From assembly GCF_023715565.1 (NCBI RefSeq), contig NZ_JAMBOJ010000001.1, forward strand, positions 113,684-177,683: a DNA stretch of 64,000 nt, read 5' to 3'. Shown one piece after another: positions 10,175-18,961 of the stretch (positions within the stretch are counted from its first letter, which is position 1; each line of letters opens with the position of its first letter). A program made the position numbers and the translations under genes. The notes under the pieces are model-generated. The model worked only from the letters and a program-made list of their open reading frames with translations, had not been told where the DNA came from and did not search any database. Origin of the DNA: Cytobacillus firmus (lineage in GTDB: Bacteria; Bacillota; Bacilli; Bacillales; Cytobacillaceae).

Positions 10175-11050
10175 TTAATAAGGGAACTCCTCTAGGATTT
10201 CTTCAGCCGATTTTACCAGTTTAGCGCCTTGCTGAATTAATTCATTCGTTCCGCCTGAGAATGGGCTAAAAATATTCCCTGGTACTGCAAACACTTCTCT
10301 TCCTTCCTGCACTGCATAATTAGCAGTAATAAGAGAGCCGCTCTTGCTCTTCGCCTGGATTATCAGTGTCCCTTTGCTAATGCCGCTTATTATTCGGTTT
10401 CTCATTGGAAACTGCCACCTTGAGGGCCTTGTGTACGGCGGATATTCAGATATAACCAGGTGATTTTTCATCATTTCATAAGCAAGCTTCTGATTTGCCT
10501 GCGGATAAATATGAAACAGCCCCCCGGCTATGACTCCAATTGTTTTTCCTTTATTTTTTATTGCTTCCTTATGCGCAATGGCATCAATCCCAGCCGCTAG
10601 ACCGCTTACAATAATTACCCCCTGTTCAATAAGCTTGGGGAAAATGAGCTGAATGGCTTTCTCGCCATAATCTGTTGCCTGCCTGGAGCCGACAACAGCC
10701 AGATGAGTCCCGCTATTTAAAAGGCTGGTATCGCCTCGGGCATACAATACCCATGGCGGCTGGTATGTTTCTTTTAATAAAATTGGATATTCCTTTTCGA
10801 AAATTGTAATGGCCCTAATGCCATTTTGTGAGTATAGGCGAATTTGTTCCAGGATTCGATCAGAATGCAGATCCTGGAGTACATTGGAATGGGTATCCTG
10901 AGCAGTCATTACCTGGGGAATTATTTGGCGGGGTGCATCATTATACAGAAATTTCAATTCGGGGTCTTTCTTAAGAATGTTATAAATCATCTTCCAGCTC
11001 ATTCCTCTGCAGTGATGGAGATGGGTGAGCCTCATATTAAATTCCTTCAT
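10175..11050 (-). CDS. dprA: DNA-processing protein DprA (Smf)
   Basis: DprA binds incoming single-stranded DNA and loads RecA during natural transformation. The Rossmann-like DprA core is complete: VVGSRQATDYGEKA, SGLAAGIDAIAHKEA, GVIAGGLFHIYPQAN, SEYPPYTRPSRWQFPMRNR, GSLITANYAVQEGREVFAVP and GTNELIQQGAKLV. The start MKEFNMRLTHLHHCRG follows AGGAGG by five bases; the longer frame has no site. The protein is 291 residues, lies between sucD and topA, and ends at residue EEFPY without an added C-terminal winged helix. Confidence 0.95.
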   Translation of the reverse strand: MKEFNMRLTHLHHCRGMSWKMIYNILKKDPELKFLYNDAPRQIIPQVMTAQDTHSNVLQDLHSDRILEQIRLYSQNGIRAITIFEKEYPILLKETYQPPWVLYARGDTSLLNSGTHLAVVGSRQATDYGEKAIQLIFPKLIEQGVIIVSGLAAGIDAIAHKEAIKNKGKTIGVIAGGLFHIYPQANQKLAYEMMKNHLVISEYPPYTRPSRWQFPMRNRIISGISKGTLIIQAKSKSGSLITANYAVQEGREVFAVPGNIFSPFSGGTNELIQQGAKLVKSAEEILEEFPY

Positions 11051-11113
11051 GGAAGCCTCCTGAAATGTTTTTGAGAAAACGGGGTATGTGCGGGGATACG
11101 GATATGGCAATGC

Positions 11114-11140
11114 AGAAATAGTCCCTCAAAATGAGGGACT
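11114..11140 (-). terminator. Terminator-like hairpin after sucD
   Basis: AGTCCCTCA and TGAGGGACT pair perfectly around a three-base loop, 22 bases past the sucD stop. The minus-strand tail is only ATTTCTGC, a weak T-tract, so termination may be partial. Confidence 0.6.
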
Positions 11141-11162
11141 ACTCTTTAATTATTTGAAAAGA

Positions 11163-12065
11163 TTAATGTGTTTTACACTGGTCATAAAGGCCTTTTTCTT
11201 TAAGAACCTTTATCAAGGTTTCACCCATTACGGATGGAGTGTCAGCTACCTGAATACCGCATTCATTCATAACACGGATTTTTTCATCAGCTGTTCCTTT
11301 GCCTCCTGAAATAATTGCGCCGGCATGGCCCATACGCTTTCCTGGAGGTGCAGTGCGCCCACCGATGAAGCCTACAACAGGCTTAGTCATGTTCTCTTTA
11401 ACCCATTCTGCAGCTTCTTCTTCAGCAGTTCCGCCGATTTCACCAATCATAATGACAGCATAGGTTTCAGGATCTTCATTGAACGCTTTTAAAACATCAA
11501 TGAAGTTTGTTCCGTTAACCGGGTCTCCGCCGATTCCAACAGCAGTAGATTGGCCGATACCTTCCTGTGTTAGTTGATGTACAGCTTCATAAGTCAATGT
11601 TCCGGAACGTGACACAACTCCAACATGGCCTTTAGTGTGGATGTATCCAGGCATAATGCCGATCTTACACTCTTCAGGAGTGATAACACCCGGACAGTTA
11701 GGACCTACAAGGCGTGTCTTCTTGCCTTCCATATAACGCTTAACTTTAACCATATCCAATACAGGAATATGCTCAGTGATACAAATCGCAAGATCTAATT
11801 CTGCATCTACAGCCTCAAGAATAGCATCTGCAGCAAATGGAGCCGGAACATAGATTACGGAGGCATTTGCACCTGTAGCCTTAACTGCTTCCTCCACAGT
11901 ATTGAAGACAGGAACACCCTCTACTTCCGTACCGCCTTTACCCGGAGTTACACCGCCGACAATTTGCGTTCCGTATTCGAGCATTTGCTTTGTATGGAAG
12001 AGGGCTGTTGAGCCTGTAATCCCTTGAACTATAACTTTAGTATCTTTATTAATAAATACGCTCAC
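11163..12065 (-). CDS. sucD: Succinyl-CoA synthetase alpha subunit (GTG start)
   Basis: SucD carries the phospho-histidine of the TCA-cycle enzyme converting succinyl-CoA to succinate with ATP/GTP formation. Recognised motifs are a CoA-binding Rossmann start ([15 protein letters not shown]), [20 protein letters not shown] and the active His in [17 protein letters not shown]. The start is placed at the GTG reading [11 protein letters not shown], seven bases after AAGGAG, which gives the 300 residues of B. subtilis SucD; the upstream ATG extension lacks a site. Confidence 0.96.
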   Translation of the reverse strand: MSVFINKDTKVIVQGITGSTALFHTKQMLEYGTQIVGGVTPGKGGTEVEGVPVFNTVEEAVKATGANASVIYVPAPFAADAILEAVDAELDLAICITEHIPVLDMVKVKRYMEGKKTRLVGPNCPGVITPEECKIGIMPGYIHTKGHVGVVSRSGTLTYEAVHQLTQEGIGQSTAVGIGGDPVNGTNFIDVLKAFNEDPETYAVIMIGEIGGTAEEEAAEWVKENMTKPVVGFIGGRTAPPGKRMGHAGAIISGGKGTADEKIRVMNECGIQVADTPSVMGETLIKVLKEKGLYDQCKTH

Positions 12066-12183
12066 ATTAATTCTCCTTCCTGGTCTAAAGAGTGCCATCA
12101 TATGACCAAAGGCTTTAATCAGAAACTGAAGATCGGTTTCCGCTATATTCCTTTGATGCTGAACGGCCGCTCATTTTTAGTTC

Positions 12184-13344
12184 TTAGCCTACTAAAGAAA
12201 CGATTTTTTGTGCTCCATCAGCCATGGATTCAGCTGCGATAATATCGATATCGGATTCAGCAAGAATTTTCTTGCCCATTTCAACGTTCGTGCCTTCCAA
12301 ACGTACAACTAATGGCACATTCAAGCCCACTTGCTTCGCCGCTTCCACCACACCATTGGCGATGATGTCGCACTTCATGATTCCTCCAAAGATATTTACA
12401 AAAATACCTTTTACGTTTTTATCAGAAAGGATGATTTTGAAAGCTTCTGTTACCTTCTCAGCTGTTGCTCCGCCCCCAACATCAAGGAAATTGGCCGGGT
12501 CTCCGCCATAATGCTTAACGATATCCATAGTAGCCATTGCTAAACCTGCACCGTTAACCATGCAGCCGATGTTTCCATCAAGGGAAATATAGCTTAGGTC
12601 ATATTTAGATGCTTCGATTTCCTTTGCATCCTCTTCTTCAAGGTCACGAAGATCCATGATGTCTTTTTGACGGTAAAGGGCATTTCCATCGAAGTTCAGC
12701 TTAGCATCCAAGGCCATAACCTTGCCGTCGCCAGTTACAACTAATGGATTGATTTCAGCAATAGAACAATCCTTTTCAATATAAGCTCTGTATAAGCCCA
12801 TCATGAATTTAACAGCTTGTCCGACAAGCTTTGATGGAATATTGATATTAAAAGCGATTCTGCGAGCCTGGAATGCTGTTAAGCCAAGAACAGGATCGAT
12901 TTCTTCCTTGAAGATTTTTTCTGGCGTTTGTTCAGCCACTTCTTCAATTTCTGTACCGCCCTCTTCTGAAGCCATTAATACTACGCGTGATGTTGCTCGG
13001 TCCAGTACCAGGCCCACATAATATTCCTTCTGAATGTCACAGCCCTCTTCAATAAGTAAACGTTTTACTTCCTTGCCTTCCGGGCCTGTTTGATGTGTAA
13101 CAAGTGTTTTTCCTAAGATTTCACCTGCATATGTACGAACTTCGTCAAGGTTTTTGGCAACTTTTACACCGCCAGCTTTTCCGCGTCCTCCGGCATGGAT
13201 TTGCGCTTTAACCACACACACCTCAGTGCCAAGTTCTTTCGCAGCTTCAACAGCTTCTTCAACTGTAAATGCAACTTTTCCGTTCGGAACTGCTACCCCG
13301 TATTGTCTGAGGACTTCTTTACCTTGATACTCATGTATATTCAT
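12184..13344 (-). CDS. sucC: Succinyl-CoA synthetase beta subunit
   Basis: SucC provides the ATP-grasp nucleotide-binding half of succinyl-CoA synthetase. The protein opens with [17 protein letters not shown] and contains [34 protein letters not shown] and the CoA-ligase part [15 protein letters not shown] ... [11 protein letters not shown]. The 386-residue length is standard. AGGAGG precedes the ATG. sucD follows after 118 bases, and a CcpA-box-like sequence lies in the leader. Confidence 0.97.
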   Translation of the reverse strand: MNIHEYQGKEVLRQYGVAVPNGKVAFTVEEAVEAAKELGTEVCVVKAQIHAGGRGKAGGVKVAKNLDEVRTYAGEILGKTLVTHQTGPEGKEVKRLLIEEGCDIQKEYYVGLVLDRATSRVVLMASEEGGTEIEEVAEQTPEKIFKEEIDPVLGLTAFQARRIAFNINIPSKLVGQAVKFMMGLYRAYIEKDCSIAEINPLVVTGDGKVMALDAKLNFDGNALYRQKDIMDLRDLEEEDAKEIEASKYDLSYISLDGNIGCMVNGAGLAMATMDIVKHYGGDPANFLDVGGGATAEKVTEAFKIILSDKNVKGIFVNIFGGIMKCDIIANGVVEAAKQVGLNVPLVVRLEGTNVEMGKKILAESDIDIIAAESMADGAQKIVSLVG

Positions 13345-13377
13345 TTCCCATCCTCCTATCTAACTCTTCAAAAAAAT

Positions 13378-13392
13378 AGACTGCGCTTTCAT
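13378..13392 (-). promoter_or_regulatory. Candidate CcpA catabolite-response element upstream of sucC
   Basis: On the minus strand ATGAAAGCGCAGTCT fits the degenerate cre consensus WTGNAANCGNWNNCW at every defined position. It lies about 35 bases upstream of the sucC start, a position suited to roadblock or promoter-occlusion control of sucCD by carbon source. This is consensus matching only. Confidence 0.45.
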
Positions 13393-13649
13393 TTTATTAA
13401 ATGACACACCCCTTGTCCACCATTTACTCTAAAATATTATATTTCTTTAAAAATTATAAATATTAGGCAGTTCAAAAACCCTATTACGATAGTAGATTTG
13501 ACCATGATACCATTGGTAAATATTTTATTAAAATAAAGAAAAAAACTGTCTTTCGACAGCTTTCGATTCTAATTGATTTAAGTATTATCCCGTTTTTTTC
13601 TACTCGTAAAGTTCCCTTTAAAAGAAACATATTGGTTTGCCAGAATAGA
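13393..13649. other. sucC-ylqH intergenic region
   Basis: This AT-rich stretch holds the sucCD promoter region (no consensus pair stands out) and the ylqH terminator. I see no supported gene. Confidence 0.5.
13536..13562 (-). terminator. Terminator after ylqH
   Basis: On the minus strand CTGTC-GAAA-GACAG forms a short stem with a stable GNRA loop, followed by seven T. It ends the rnhB-ylqG-ylqH transcript about 90 bases past the ylqH stop. Confidence 0.75.
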
Positions 13650-13946
13650 TTATTTACTATTTTCCCTCTTTCCAGCCTCCTGATCAGCTCTGTAGATGAA
13701 AGCAAATACCTCAGCAACAGCCTGATAAAGTTCTTCTGGAATCCCTTCATTTATATTTAGCTTGCCGAGAAGCTCAACAAGGGCAGGATCCTCTTGAACC
13801 GGAATGCCATGTTCCTTAGCTTTATCAAGGATATTTTCCGCTGTCAGGCCCTTCCCCTTTGCAGATACCCTGGGTGCTCCATGACTATCAGAATCATATG
13901 TTAATGCTACCGCTTCTTTTCTTTGTGCAACACGCTTTTTTTTCAT
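13650..13946 (-). CDS. ylqH: FlhB C-terminal-domain-like protein YlqH
   Basis: This 98-residue protein resembles the cytoplasmic domain of the flagellar export-switch protein FlhB without its membrane part. It shows RKEAVALTYDSDSHGAPRVSAKG, then VQEDPALVELLGKLNINEGIPEELYQAVAEVFAFIYRAD, the family's closing segment. The NPTH autocleavage motif of true FlhB is absent (the position reads LTYDSDS). It overlaps ylqG by four bases (ATGA). The function is unknown; partnership with YlqG is inferred from coupling. Confidence 0.88.
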   Translation of the reverse strand: MKKKRVAQRKEAVALTYDSDSHGAPRVSAKGKGLTAENILDKAKEHGIPVQEDPALVELLGKLNINEGIPEELYQAVAEVFAFIYRADQEAGKRENSK

Positions 13947-15799
13947 ATTCTAATATCTACTCCGCTGAATTGATTTGCCTGTACAAATGATGTCATGGTT
14001 TCTCCTGCTATAAGTGAATTACCTGCATGCTCCGGCTTCTGAAAGGAAACCGAGGACAGCATATAATTTAATTTTAATAGATTTGCTTTTAATTCAGCTG
14101 CAAATGGAGCTGTTAAATCTTTTATTTCGCTGTTCCCATTAATAACTGAAATGTTGATGATTCTGTTTTGGACCTGAAGGTCGATAATCGTTTCACTAAG
14201 GTGCTCCAAATCTAAATAAAAGATAACACGGCAATGGTTTGGATCAATATTTCCGCCTTCTGTTCTCCTTCCGCTCCACTGCATTGTCATATCAGTGATC
14301 TTTCCCCATAAAGAAACCGGCAGCTGAAAGATAAAGTGCTGCAGTGGCCCTGATTCCTGCGAGAGAGCCTGAAAGCCGGTTATTTTATGCAGCAGCCGTT
14401 CCGCAGCATCTTTAGCTGCATTTGCTGGTTCCTCGGTTAAGAAGTCCATCAGAAGCGGTTTGAGAGCATCCAGCTTTTTGACGGCTCCGTCATCATGCTG
14501 TTTTAATAACTCTAAGACGTCATATTCATGAGAAAAACCTAAAGCTGTGATTATTCTCTTTAGTTCACTATGTATATTACGCTGATCAAATGGGAAATGA
14601 GATTCGGGACGCAGACTATATTTCATTTCTTCCAGCATTGTGATTTCCTGAGGGCCGAGTGCAGCTGAAGCGAAGAGTTTTTCACCGCCCAATAATTTCC
14701 CCGCCTGAACAGCAGCCATCCTGAACTTGTCTCCATCTGATAAATGTTCTATATTATCTTTAATTGTAAGTGATAGAGCCAATTTAAAAATGGTGTTAAG
14801 TATATTTTTTTCTGGAGGAAAAGATAAACTGCCCTTCCGGAAATCATTGAGTAAGTTTTGGAGGACCGGAGCTCTTCCGCTGCTTTTAGAACTTTGTACG
14901 ATAACTCCATTGAGTTTGGCCAAATTCAATATAAATTGCTGCCTGTTCCCTGATTCACTTGTTTTCAGAAGCTCTTTCAGTGTTTGAATAATCGGTCTAT
15001 TTTCCATGCCGTCCTTAACAAGCTGTTTTACAGCAGCAACCTCGGAAGCGTCACCCGGAAACATCCCCACTGCTTTCAGGAGCCGAAAAGCTGAAAGGGA
15101 CCCTGCCTGATTTTTTCCATTCACCCACTCTGAAAACAGTCTTACAACTGCCTGCTGGCCAAGTTTATCCTTTGAAGTCTTTGTCATATACCCCAACAAG
15201 GAGTAAATTTGCTGCCCATTGGATGATAAATCTGCTCTCTTTAACTCTTCCAGCAATTCTCCCATAATCGAAGACATAGAGTCACCGTTTAAAACTGAAG
15301 ATAGCGCTGAATAAATATCCTTCGAAAAGGGAAGCTGCCTTAATATCATCTCTTTTACCGTCCTCATGCCTTCCGCAGCAGATCTGCTTTCAGAGATCCA
15401 TTCCGATGCCATTCTTAAAGTTTCACCTGTAATCGGCAGCTGCTCCTTAAGAAAATATTGAATGAGCATTTTATTTTCCCGGGACAGTTTCATTCCCAGC
15501 TGGCTTAAAAGACTTTCAGCAGGAGCTCCTTTACTTTGGCCGTTTACAGTTTCCATAACTCTTAAGCGCAGCAGCCCTTCACCAGGTTCTACTCTGAACC
15601 AATATCTATTGTCCGCTGACAAAGGGATTTCAAGCTGTGCAATCATTTTATGTGACCCGATCTGCACCTCTGCCGTCTGATTCGGAAATAGCTTTGCTAC
15701 TTTTCCGCTGACAATTTGCCCTGACCTGAACGCAGTCGTCCTTCCTGCATTGCTCTGGTCATGTCTTATGATTTTTTGAATTATTTCAGACGGCTTCAT
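13943..15799 (-). CDS. ylqG: YlqG, large protein with a FliK-like C-terminal region
   Basis: This 618-residue soluble protein of unknown function lies in the rnhB-ylqH interval as in B. subtilis. The N-terminus is MKPSEIIQKIIRHDQSNAG; the middle is a long helical region. The C-terminal part (FYLDLEHLSETIIDLQVQ, ISVINGNSEIKDLTAPFAAE) resembles the hook-length-control (Flg_hook) domain of FliK. FliK controls export switching by contacting the FlhB cytoplasmic domain, and a FlhB-like gene follows with a four-base overlap. Resemblance is by eye, so moderate. Confidence 0.8.
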   Translation of the reverse strand: MKPSEIIQKIIRHDQSNAGRTTAFRSGQIVSGKVAKLFPNQTAEVQIGSHKMIAQLEIPLSADNRYWFRVEPGEGLLRLRVMETVNGQSKGAPAESLLSQLGMKLSRENKMLIQYFLKEQLPITGETLRMASEWISESRSAAEGMRTVKEMILRQLPFSKDIYSALSSVLNGDSMSSIMGELLEELKRADLSSNGQQIYSLLGYMTKTSKDKLGQQAVVRLFSEWVNGKNQAGSLSAFRLLKAVGMFPGDASEVAAVKQLVKDGMENRPIIQTLKELLKTSESGNRQQFILNLAKLNGVIVQSSKSSGRAPVLQNLLNDFRKGSLSFPPEKNILNTIFKLALSLTIKDNIEHLSDGDKFRMAAVQAGKLLGGEKLFASAALGPQEITMLEEMKYSLRPESHFPFDQRNIHSELKRIITALGFSHEYDVLELLKQHDDGAVKKLDALKPLLMDFLTEEPANAAKDAAERLLHKITGFQALSQESGPLQHFIFQLPVSLWGKITDMTMQWSGRRTEGGNIDPNHCRVIFYLDLEHLSETIIDLQVQNRIINISVINGNSEIKDLTAPFAAELKANLLKLNYMLSSVSFQKPEHAGNSLIAGETMTSFVQANQFSGVDIRI

Positions 15800-15820
15800 A
15801 CATTCACCTTCTATTCTATT

Positions 15821-16588
15821 TCAATAAGAATCTTTTATTGGCGCAAAGCTTTTCCGGTGATAAGGCGTAATTCCATGAAGCGTTATCGCTTCAAGATGCT
15901 CCTTAGTCCCATAACCCATATTTTTCCCGAATCCATACTGCGGAAACTCTTTGCCTATTTCAGCCATCATTTTATCTCTTGTAACCTTTGCTATGATCGA
16001 GGCTGCAGCAATTGTTACGCTTTTGCCATCCCCCTTAATGATTGCTTCCATTGGATAAGGTGTTAATAGTTTTACGGCATCAACAAGCAGGAAGTCCGGT
16101 TTTGGATTCAGGCCTTCAATTGCTGACAGCATTGCCTTCTTTGTCGCTTCAAAAATATTGATGCGGTCAATTTCCTCTGGCTCAATGATCCCTACACTGA
16201 CAGCCTCAGCCTCAGCGTTAATGATTTCAAAAAATTCTTCTCTTTTTCGTTCAGACACTTTTTTTGAATCATCCAATCCCGGCAGATAGAAGTTTTCAGG
16301 CAAAATAACTGCTGCAGCTACCACCGGTCCCGCAAGCGGCCCTCTGCCGACTTCATCTATTCCGGCAATTAATTGAAAACCCCGGCTTCTGCACTGGCGT
16401 TCATACCGGGTCATTTCTTTATGCTTCTCATATATCTTCTTTTGAAGCAGCTGGCGGGAATGCCATTTTGCTAAAAGTTCTTGCACACCTTTTCTGTCGT
16501 CCTGTTTAATTGAGTGAAGGAACGGATCATCCTCTAACTCAATTGTTTTCATCTTTTCTTCTATCTGTCGAATGGTTAACGTTTCCAT
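15821..16588 (-). CDS. rnhB: Ribonuclease HII
   Basis: RnhB removes RNA, including single ribonucleotides, from RNA-DNA hybrids. The catalytic signature IAGIDEVGRGPLAGPVVAAAV supplies the first Asp and Glu; LLVDAVK and the downstream Asp/Glu motifs follow. The start METLTIRQIEEKM, seven bases after AAGGAG, gives 255 residues, the B. subtilis length. It begins after the rbgA terminator and runs into ylqG 21 bases later. Confidence 0.95.
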   Translation of the reverse strand: METLTIRQIEEKMKTIELEDDPFLHSIKQDDRKGVQELLAKWHSRQLLQKKIYEKHKEMTRYERQCRSRGFQLIAGIDEVGRGPLAGPVVAAAVILPENFYLPGLDDSKKVSERKREEFFEIINAEAEAVSVGIIEPEEIDRINIFEATKKAMLSAIEGLNPKPDFLLVDAVKLLTPYPMEAIIKGDGKSVTIAAASIIAKVTRDKMMAEIGKEFPQYGFGKNMGYGTKEHLEAITLHGITPYHRKSFAPIKDSY

Positions 16589-16634
16589 GTTTTTTCTCCT
16601 TCTCATTCTAACCTATGTATCGGCATTTCTGCCC

Positions 16635-16667
16635 AAAAATAAAGGCCTCCTGCGAACAGAAGGTCTT
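16635..16667 (-). terminator. Terminator after rbgA
   Basis: On the minus strand CCTTCTG and CAGGAGG pair around a TTCG tetraloop, followed by TTTATTTTT. It lies directly past the rbgA stop, so rnhB needs its own promoter or readthrough. Confidence 0.85.
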
Positions 16668-16675
16668 CATTAAAA

Positions 16676-17548
16676 TTATTCAACTTCATTCCGCACTGCA
16701 ATCTCCTCCGGCAGCTCCAATGTAATTGGTCCCATTTTTTCAGAACGGAATTCCCTAATTACCAGCTCTGTTACTTTATCATAATCAATTTCGCCGCCAC
16801 CCATCAGACAGCCGCGCAGCCTGCCGATTTTATCAAAGACTTCAACGATATCTTCCGGGATTTCTTCGATCTGGTAGCGGTCATCCAGACGATCCGGATA
16901 TTTGTTCCCGAGAAAACGGAGGGCATATATTGCAACATCCTGCAGATTTAAGATAGTATCCTTGATCGCTCCAGTCAAAGCAAGCTTAAGGCCCACTTCC
17001 TGATCTTCGAATTTTGGCCATAAAATCCCCGGGGTATCAAGAAGCTCCAGCTCTTTCCCTACCTTTATCCACTGCTGAGCTTTCGTAACGCCGGGAGTGT
17101 TACCTGTCTTTGCAATATTCTTTTTGGCCAGGCGATTGATTAGTGTGGATTTTCCGGCGTTCGGAATACCAACTATCATTGCACGAATTGCCCTTGGCTT
17201 GACACCTTTTGCTCTCATTCGATCGAATTTCTCCTGAAGGATTTCCTGAGATGCGGAGACGATTTCTTTCATGCCTTGTCCAGCCTGTGAGTTTATCGCA
17301 AGAGCTCTTATGCCTTTATTTTCAAAATATCTAATCCACTTTTTCGTGGCTTCCTTATCAGCCATGTCAGCTTTATTCAACAAAACAAGCCGGGGTTTGT
17401 GCTGAATGATTTCATCGATCATCGGATTTCGTGATGAATAAGGAATCCTTGCATCAACGAGCTCAAAGATGATATCGACCAGTTTTAATTTTTCTGTAAC
17501 CTGCCTGCGGGCTTTCGCCATATGGCCGGGAAACCACTGTATCGTCAC
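16676..17548 (-). CDS. rbgA: Ribosome biogenesis GTPase RbgA (YlqF), GTG start
   Basis: RbgA is required for late 50S subunit assembly. It is a circularly permuted GTPase: the G4 motif LLNKADMAD comes before the G1 motif [14 protein letters not shown] and G3 [10 protein letters not shown]. The N-terminal [15 protein letters not shown] is the family hallmark, and the C-terminal helical domain reads [22 protein letters not shown]. Translation starts at GTG eight bases after GGAGGT. The length is 290 residues. It follows the signal peptidase gene by about 40 bases. Confidence 0.96.
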   Translation of the reverse strand: MTIQWFPGHMAKARRQVTEKLKLVDIIFELVDARIPYSSRNPMIDEIIQHKPRLVLLNKADMADKEATKKWIRYFENKGIRALAINSQAGQGMKEIVSASQEILQEKFDRMRAKGVKPRAIRAMIVGIPNAGKSTLINRLAKKNIAKTGNTPGVTKAQQWIKVGKELELLDTPGILWPKFEDQEVGLKLALTGAIKDTILNLQDVAIYALRFLGNKYPDRLDDRYQIEEIPEDIVEVFDKIGRLRGCLMGGGEIDYDKVTELVIREFRSEKMGPITLELPEEIAVRNEVE

Positions 17549-17590
17549 AGCTGGCCACCTCCATCCAATATGTATTTACAATAGGAAGAA

Positions 17591-18142
17591 TCAATCAACG
17601 ATCCGAATGTCCTCTATAGGCCAATATATTACTCCGGCATCACCAAGGACTTCTTCCATAGCAACAGGGCCAATGTGACGGCTGTCCTTGCTGAACCGGC
17701 GGTTGTCGCCCATTACAAACAAGTGACCCTCTGGCACTGTTTCCTGCCCTATCTTTTCTTTTAAAGTAAACGGCTCCGTCAGCGGACCGTCAATTACCTG
17801 CTTCTTATATTCATCCAGGTATGGCTCCTCATAAGCTTTTCCGTTAACATAAAGAGTATCGTCTTTATATTCAATCTTGTCTCCCGGAAGGCCAATTACT
17901 CGTTTGATGTAATCTTTGTTTTCAGGTGCATGGAACACAATAATGTCAAAGCGCTCAGGTTCACCGATTTTATAGCTGAATTTATTCACAATCATCCGAT
18001 CCTGGTCATGCAATGTTGGCATCATGGACAAGCCATCAACCACAATTGGAGCAAATAAGAAATATCTGATGACCGCCGCTAACAGAACCGCGATTACAAG
18101 TGCTTTTGTCCATTCCCACAATTCACTTTTCTTTTTTGCCAT
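17591..18142 (-). CDS. lepB: Type I signal peptidase (SipS/LepB family)
   Basis: This enzyme cleaves signal peptides on the outer face of the membrane. A basic start (MAKKKSELWEW) precedes one membrane anchor (KALVIAVLLAAVIRYFLF). The catalytic Ser lies in GLSMMPTL at about residue 39 and the Lys in DYIKRVIGLPGD at about residue 80; GDNRRFSKDSRHIG is box E. The second in-frame ATG is preferred because GGTGGGG precedes it; a start five codons upstream (18157) is possible. The 183-residue length fits Bacillus Sip enzymes. Confidence 0.93.
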   Translation of the reverse strand: MAKKKSELWEWTKALVIAVLLAAVIRYFLFAPIVVDGLSMMPTLHDQDRMIVNKFSYKIGEPERFDIIVFHAPENKDYIKRVIGLPGDKIEYKDDTLYVNGKAYEEPYLDEYKKQVIDGPLTEPFTLKEKIGQETVPEGHLFVMGDNRRFSKDSRHIGPVAMEEVLGDAGVIYWPIEDIRIVD

Positions 18143-18317
18143 AGCCTTCCCCACCATTCTTCCGTCAAAAATTATGCTTATATCCCTGCATGTATCGCTA
18201 TAAATGATTTCTATTGTTTATTGTACAAAAATTCTTCTTAATAAACACGATGGGAATCTTATTTTTATATTATTTAACATTTATGTAATATTATTTGCAC
18301 CTTACTAATTCATGATA

Positions 18318-18346
18318 GAAAAAGGAGCTTGATTAACAAGCTCCTT
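18318..18346 (-). terminator. Terminator of the rplS transcript
   Basis: AAGGAGCTTG and CAAGCTCCTT form a perfect ten-base stem with a five-base loop, followed by T residues on the minus strand. It lies beyond an intergenic repeat that therefore sits in the rplS 3' untranslated region. Confidence 0.85.
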
Positions 18347-18358
18347 CTTTTCTTTCAT

Positions 18359-18476
18359 TGTCCAGCTGCAACGCCTAGCCCCTCGAGGTCATAAACCAAA
18401 TCACTCCAGAGGCTAACGCTTCCTGCATGATTCGACTTATGCTTATCGGGGCTGATCAAGACGCTTTCGCTTTTCA
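18359..18476. repeat. Degenerate Bacillus-type intergenic repeat (about 120 bp)
   Basis: The sequence opens TCCAGCTGCAACGCCTAGCC and closes near GGGGCTGATCAAGACGC. I recognise it as a divergent copy of an interspersed intergenic sequence common in Bacillus relatives (GTCCAGCTCCAGCGCCTAGCCCCTCG type). AGCCCC (18377-18382) and GGGGCT (18448-18453) are complementary, so the transcript could fold. It lies between the rplS stop and its terminator. Function unknown. Confidence 0.7.
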
Positions 18477-18481
18477 TTTTA

Positions 18482-18826
18482 TTATCGAATTTCTTTGATA
18501 CGAGCTTTTTTACCGCGAAGGTTACGCAGGTAGTAAAGTTTCGCACGGCGGACTTTACCGCGGCGGATAACTTCAAGCTTCGCAATCTTAGGTGTGTGCA
18601 CAGGGAATGTACGCTCAACGCCTACACCGTAAGAAATCTTACGAACTGTGAAAGTTTCGCTGATTCCACCACCACGACGCTTAATCACAACACCTTCGTA
18701 TACCTGAACACGTTCACGAGTTCCCTCAACAATACTTACGTGTACACGTACAGTATCACCAGGACGGAAAGACGGAAGGTCAGTACGAAGCTGTTCTTTT
18801 GTGATTTCTTCAATTAACTTTTGCAT
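18482..18826 (-). CDS. rplS: Ribosomal protein L19
   Basis: L19 lies at the 30S-50S interface. The 114-residue protein shows [54 protein letters not shown] and the C-terminal [11 protein letters not shown]. The start is the ATG nine bases after GAGGAG; the TTG three codons earlier is ignored. A promoter and an L19-type leader precede it, separating it from trmD. Confidence 0.98.
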   Translation of the reverse strand: MQKLIEEITKEQLRTDLPSFRPGDTVRVHVSIVEGTRERVQVYEGVVIKRRGGGISETFTVRKISYGVGVERTFPVHTPKIAKLEVIRRGKVRRAKLYYLRNLRGKKARIKEIR

Positions 18827-18924
18827 CGTTTTCAACTCCTCTCAACAGACGCTCTTGCACAACCTATGTTTGCAGCGGAACATCTTTATCAGACGTAAAC
18901 TGAACAAGTTCAGTCTTAGTCACA
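18827..18924 (-). ncRNA. Probable L19 (rplS) leader RNA
   Basis: The transcribed leader of about 100 bases contains a TGAAC-TTG-TTCA hairpin, then a segment bounded by ACGTC and GCGTCTG with ATGTTCCGCTGC in between, ending at the AGAGGAG site. This layout and wording match my memory of the Firmicute L19 leader, thought to mediate autoregulation by L19. A covariance-model search is needed to confirm it. Confidence 0.6.
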
Positions 18925-18930
18925 AAAAGT

Positions 18931-18959
18931 ATCATATCATATATGGACAGCAACTTCAA
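18931..18959 (-). promoter_or_regulatory. Candidate promoter of rplS
   Basis: The minus strand shows TTGAAG (18959-18954) and TATGAT (18936-18931) with a 17-base spacer. The -35 partly overlaps the approach to the trmD stop. It would give an rplS transcript with a leader of about 100 bases. Confidence 0.55.
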
Positions 18960-18961
18960 TG

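Noticed and set aside
13484..13750. 88-codon minus-strand open frame past ylqH
   Set aside because: It overlaps the ylqH end in another frame and crosses the terminator. It has no ribosome site.
18355..18618. 87-codon open frame across the rplS end and the repeat
   Set aside because: It is out of frame with rplS and composed of the repeat. Not a gene.
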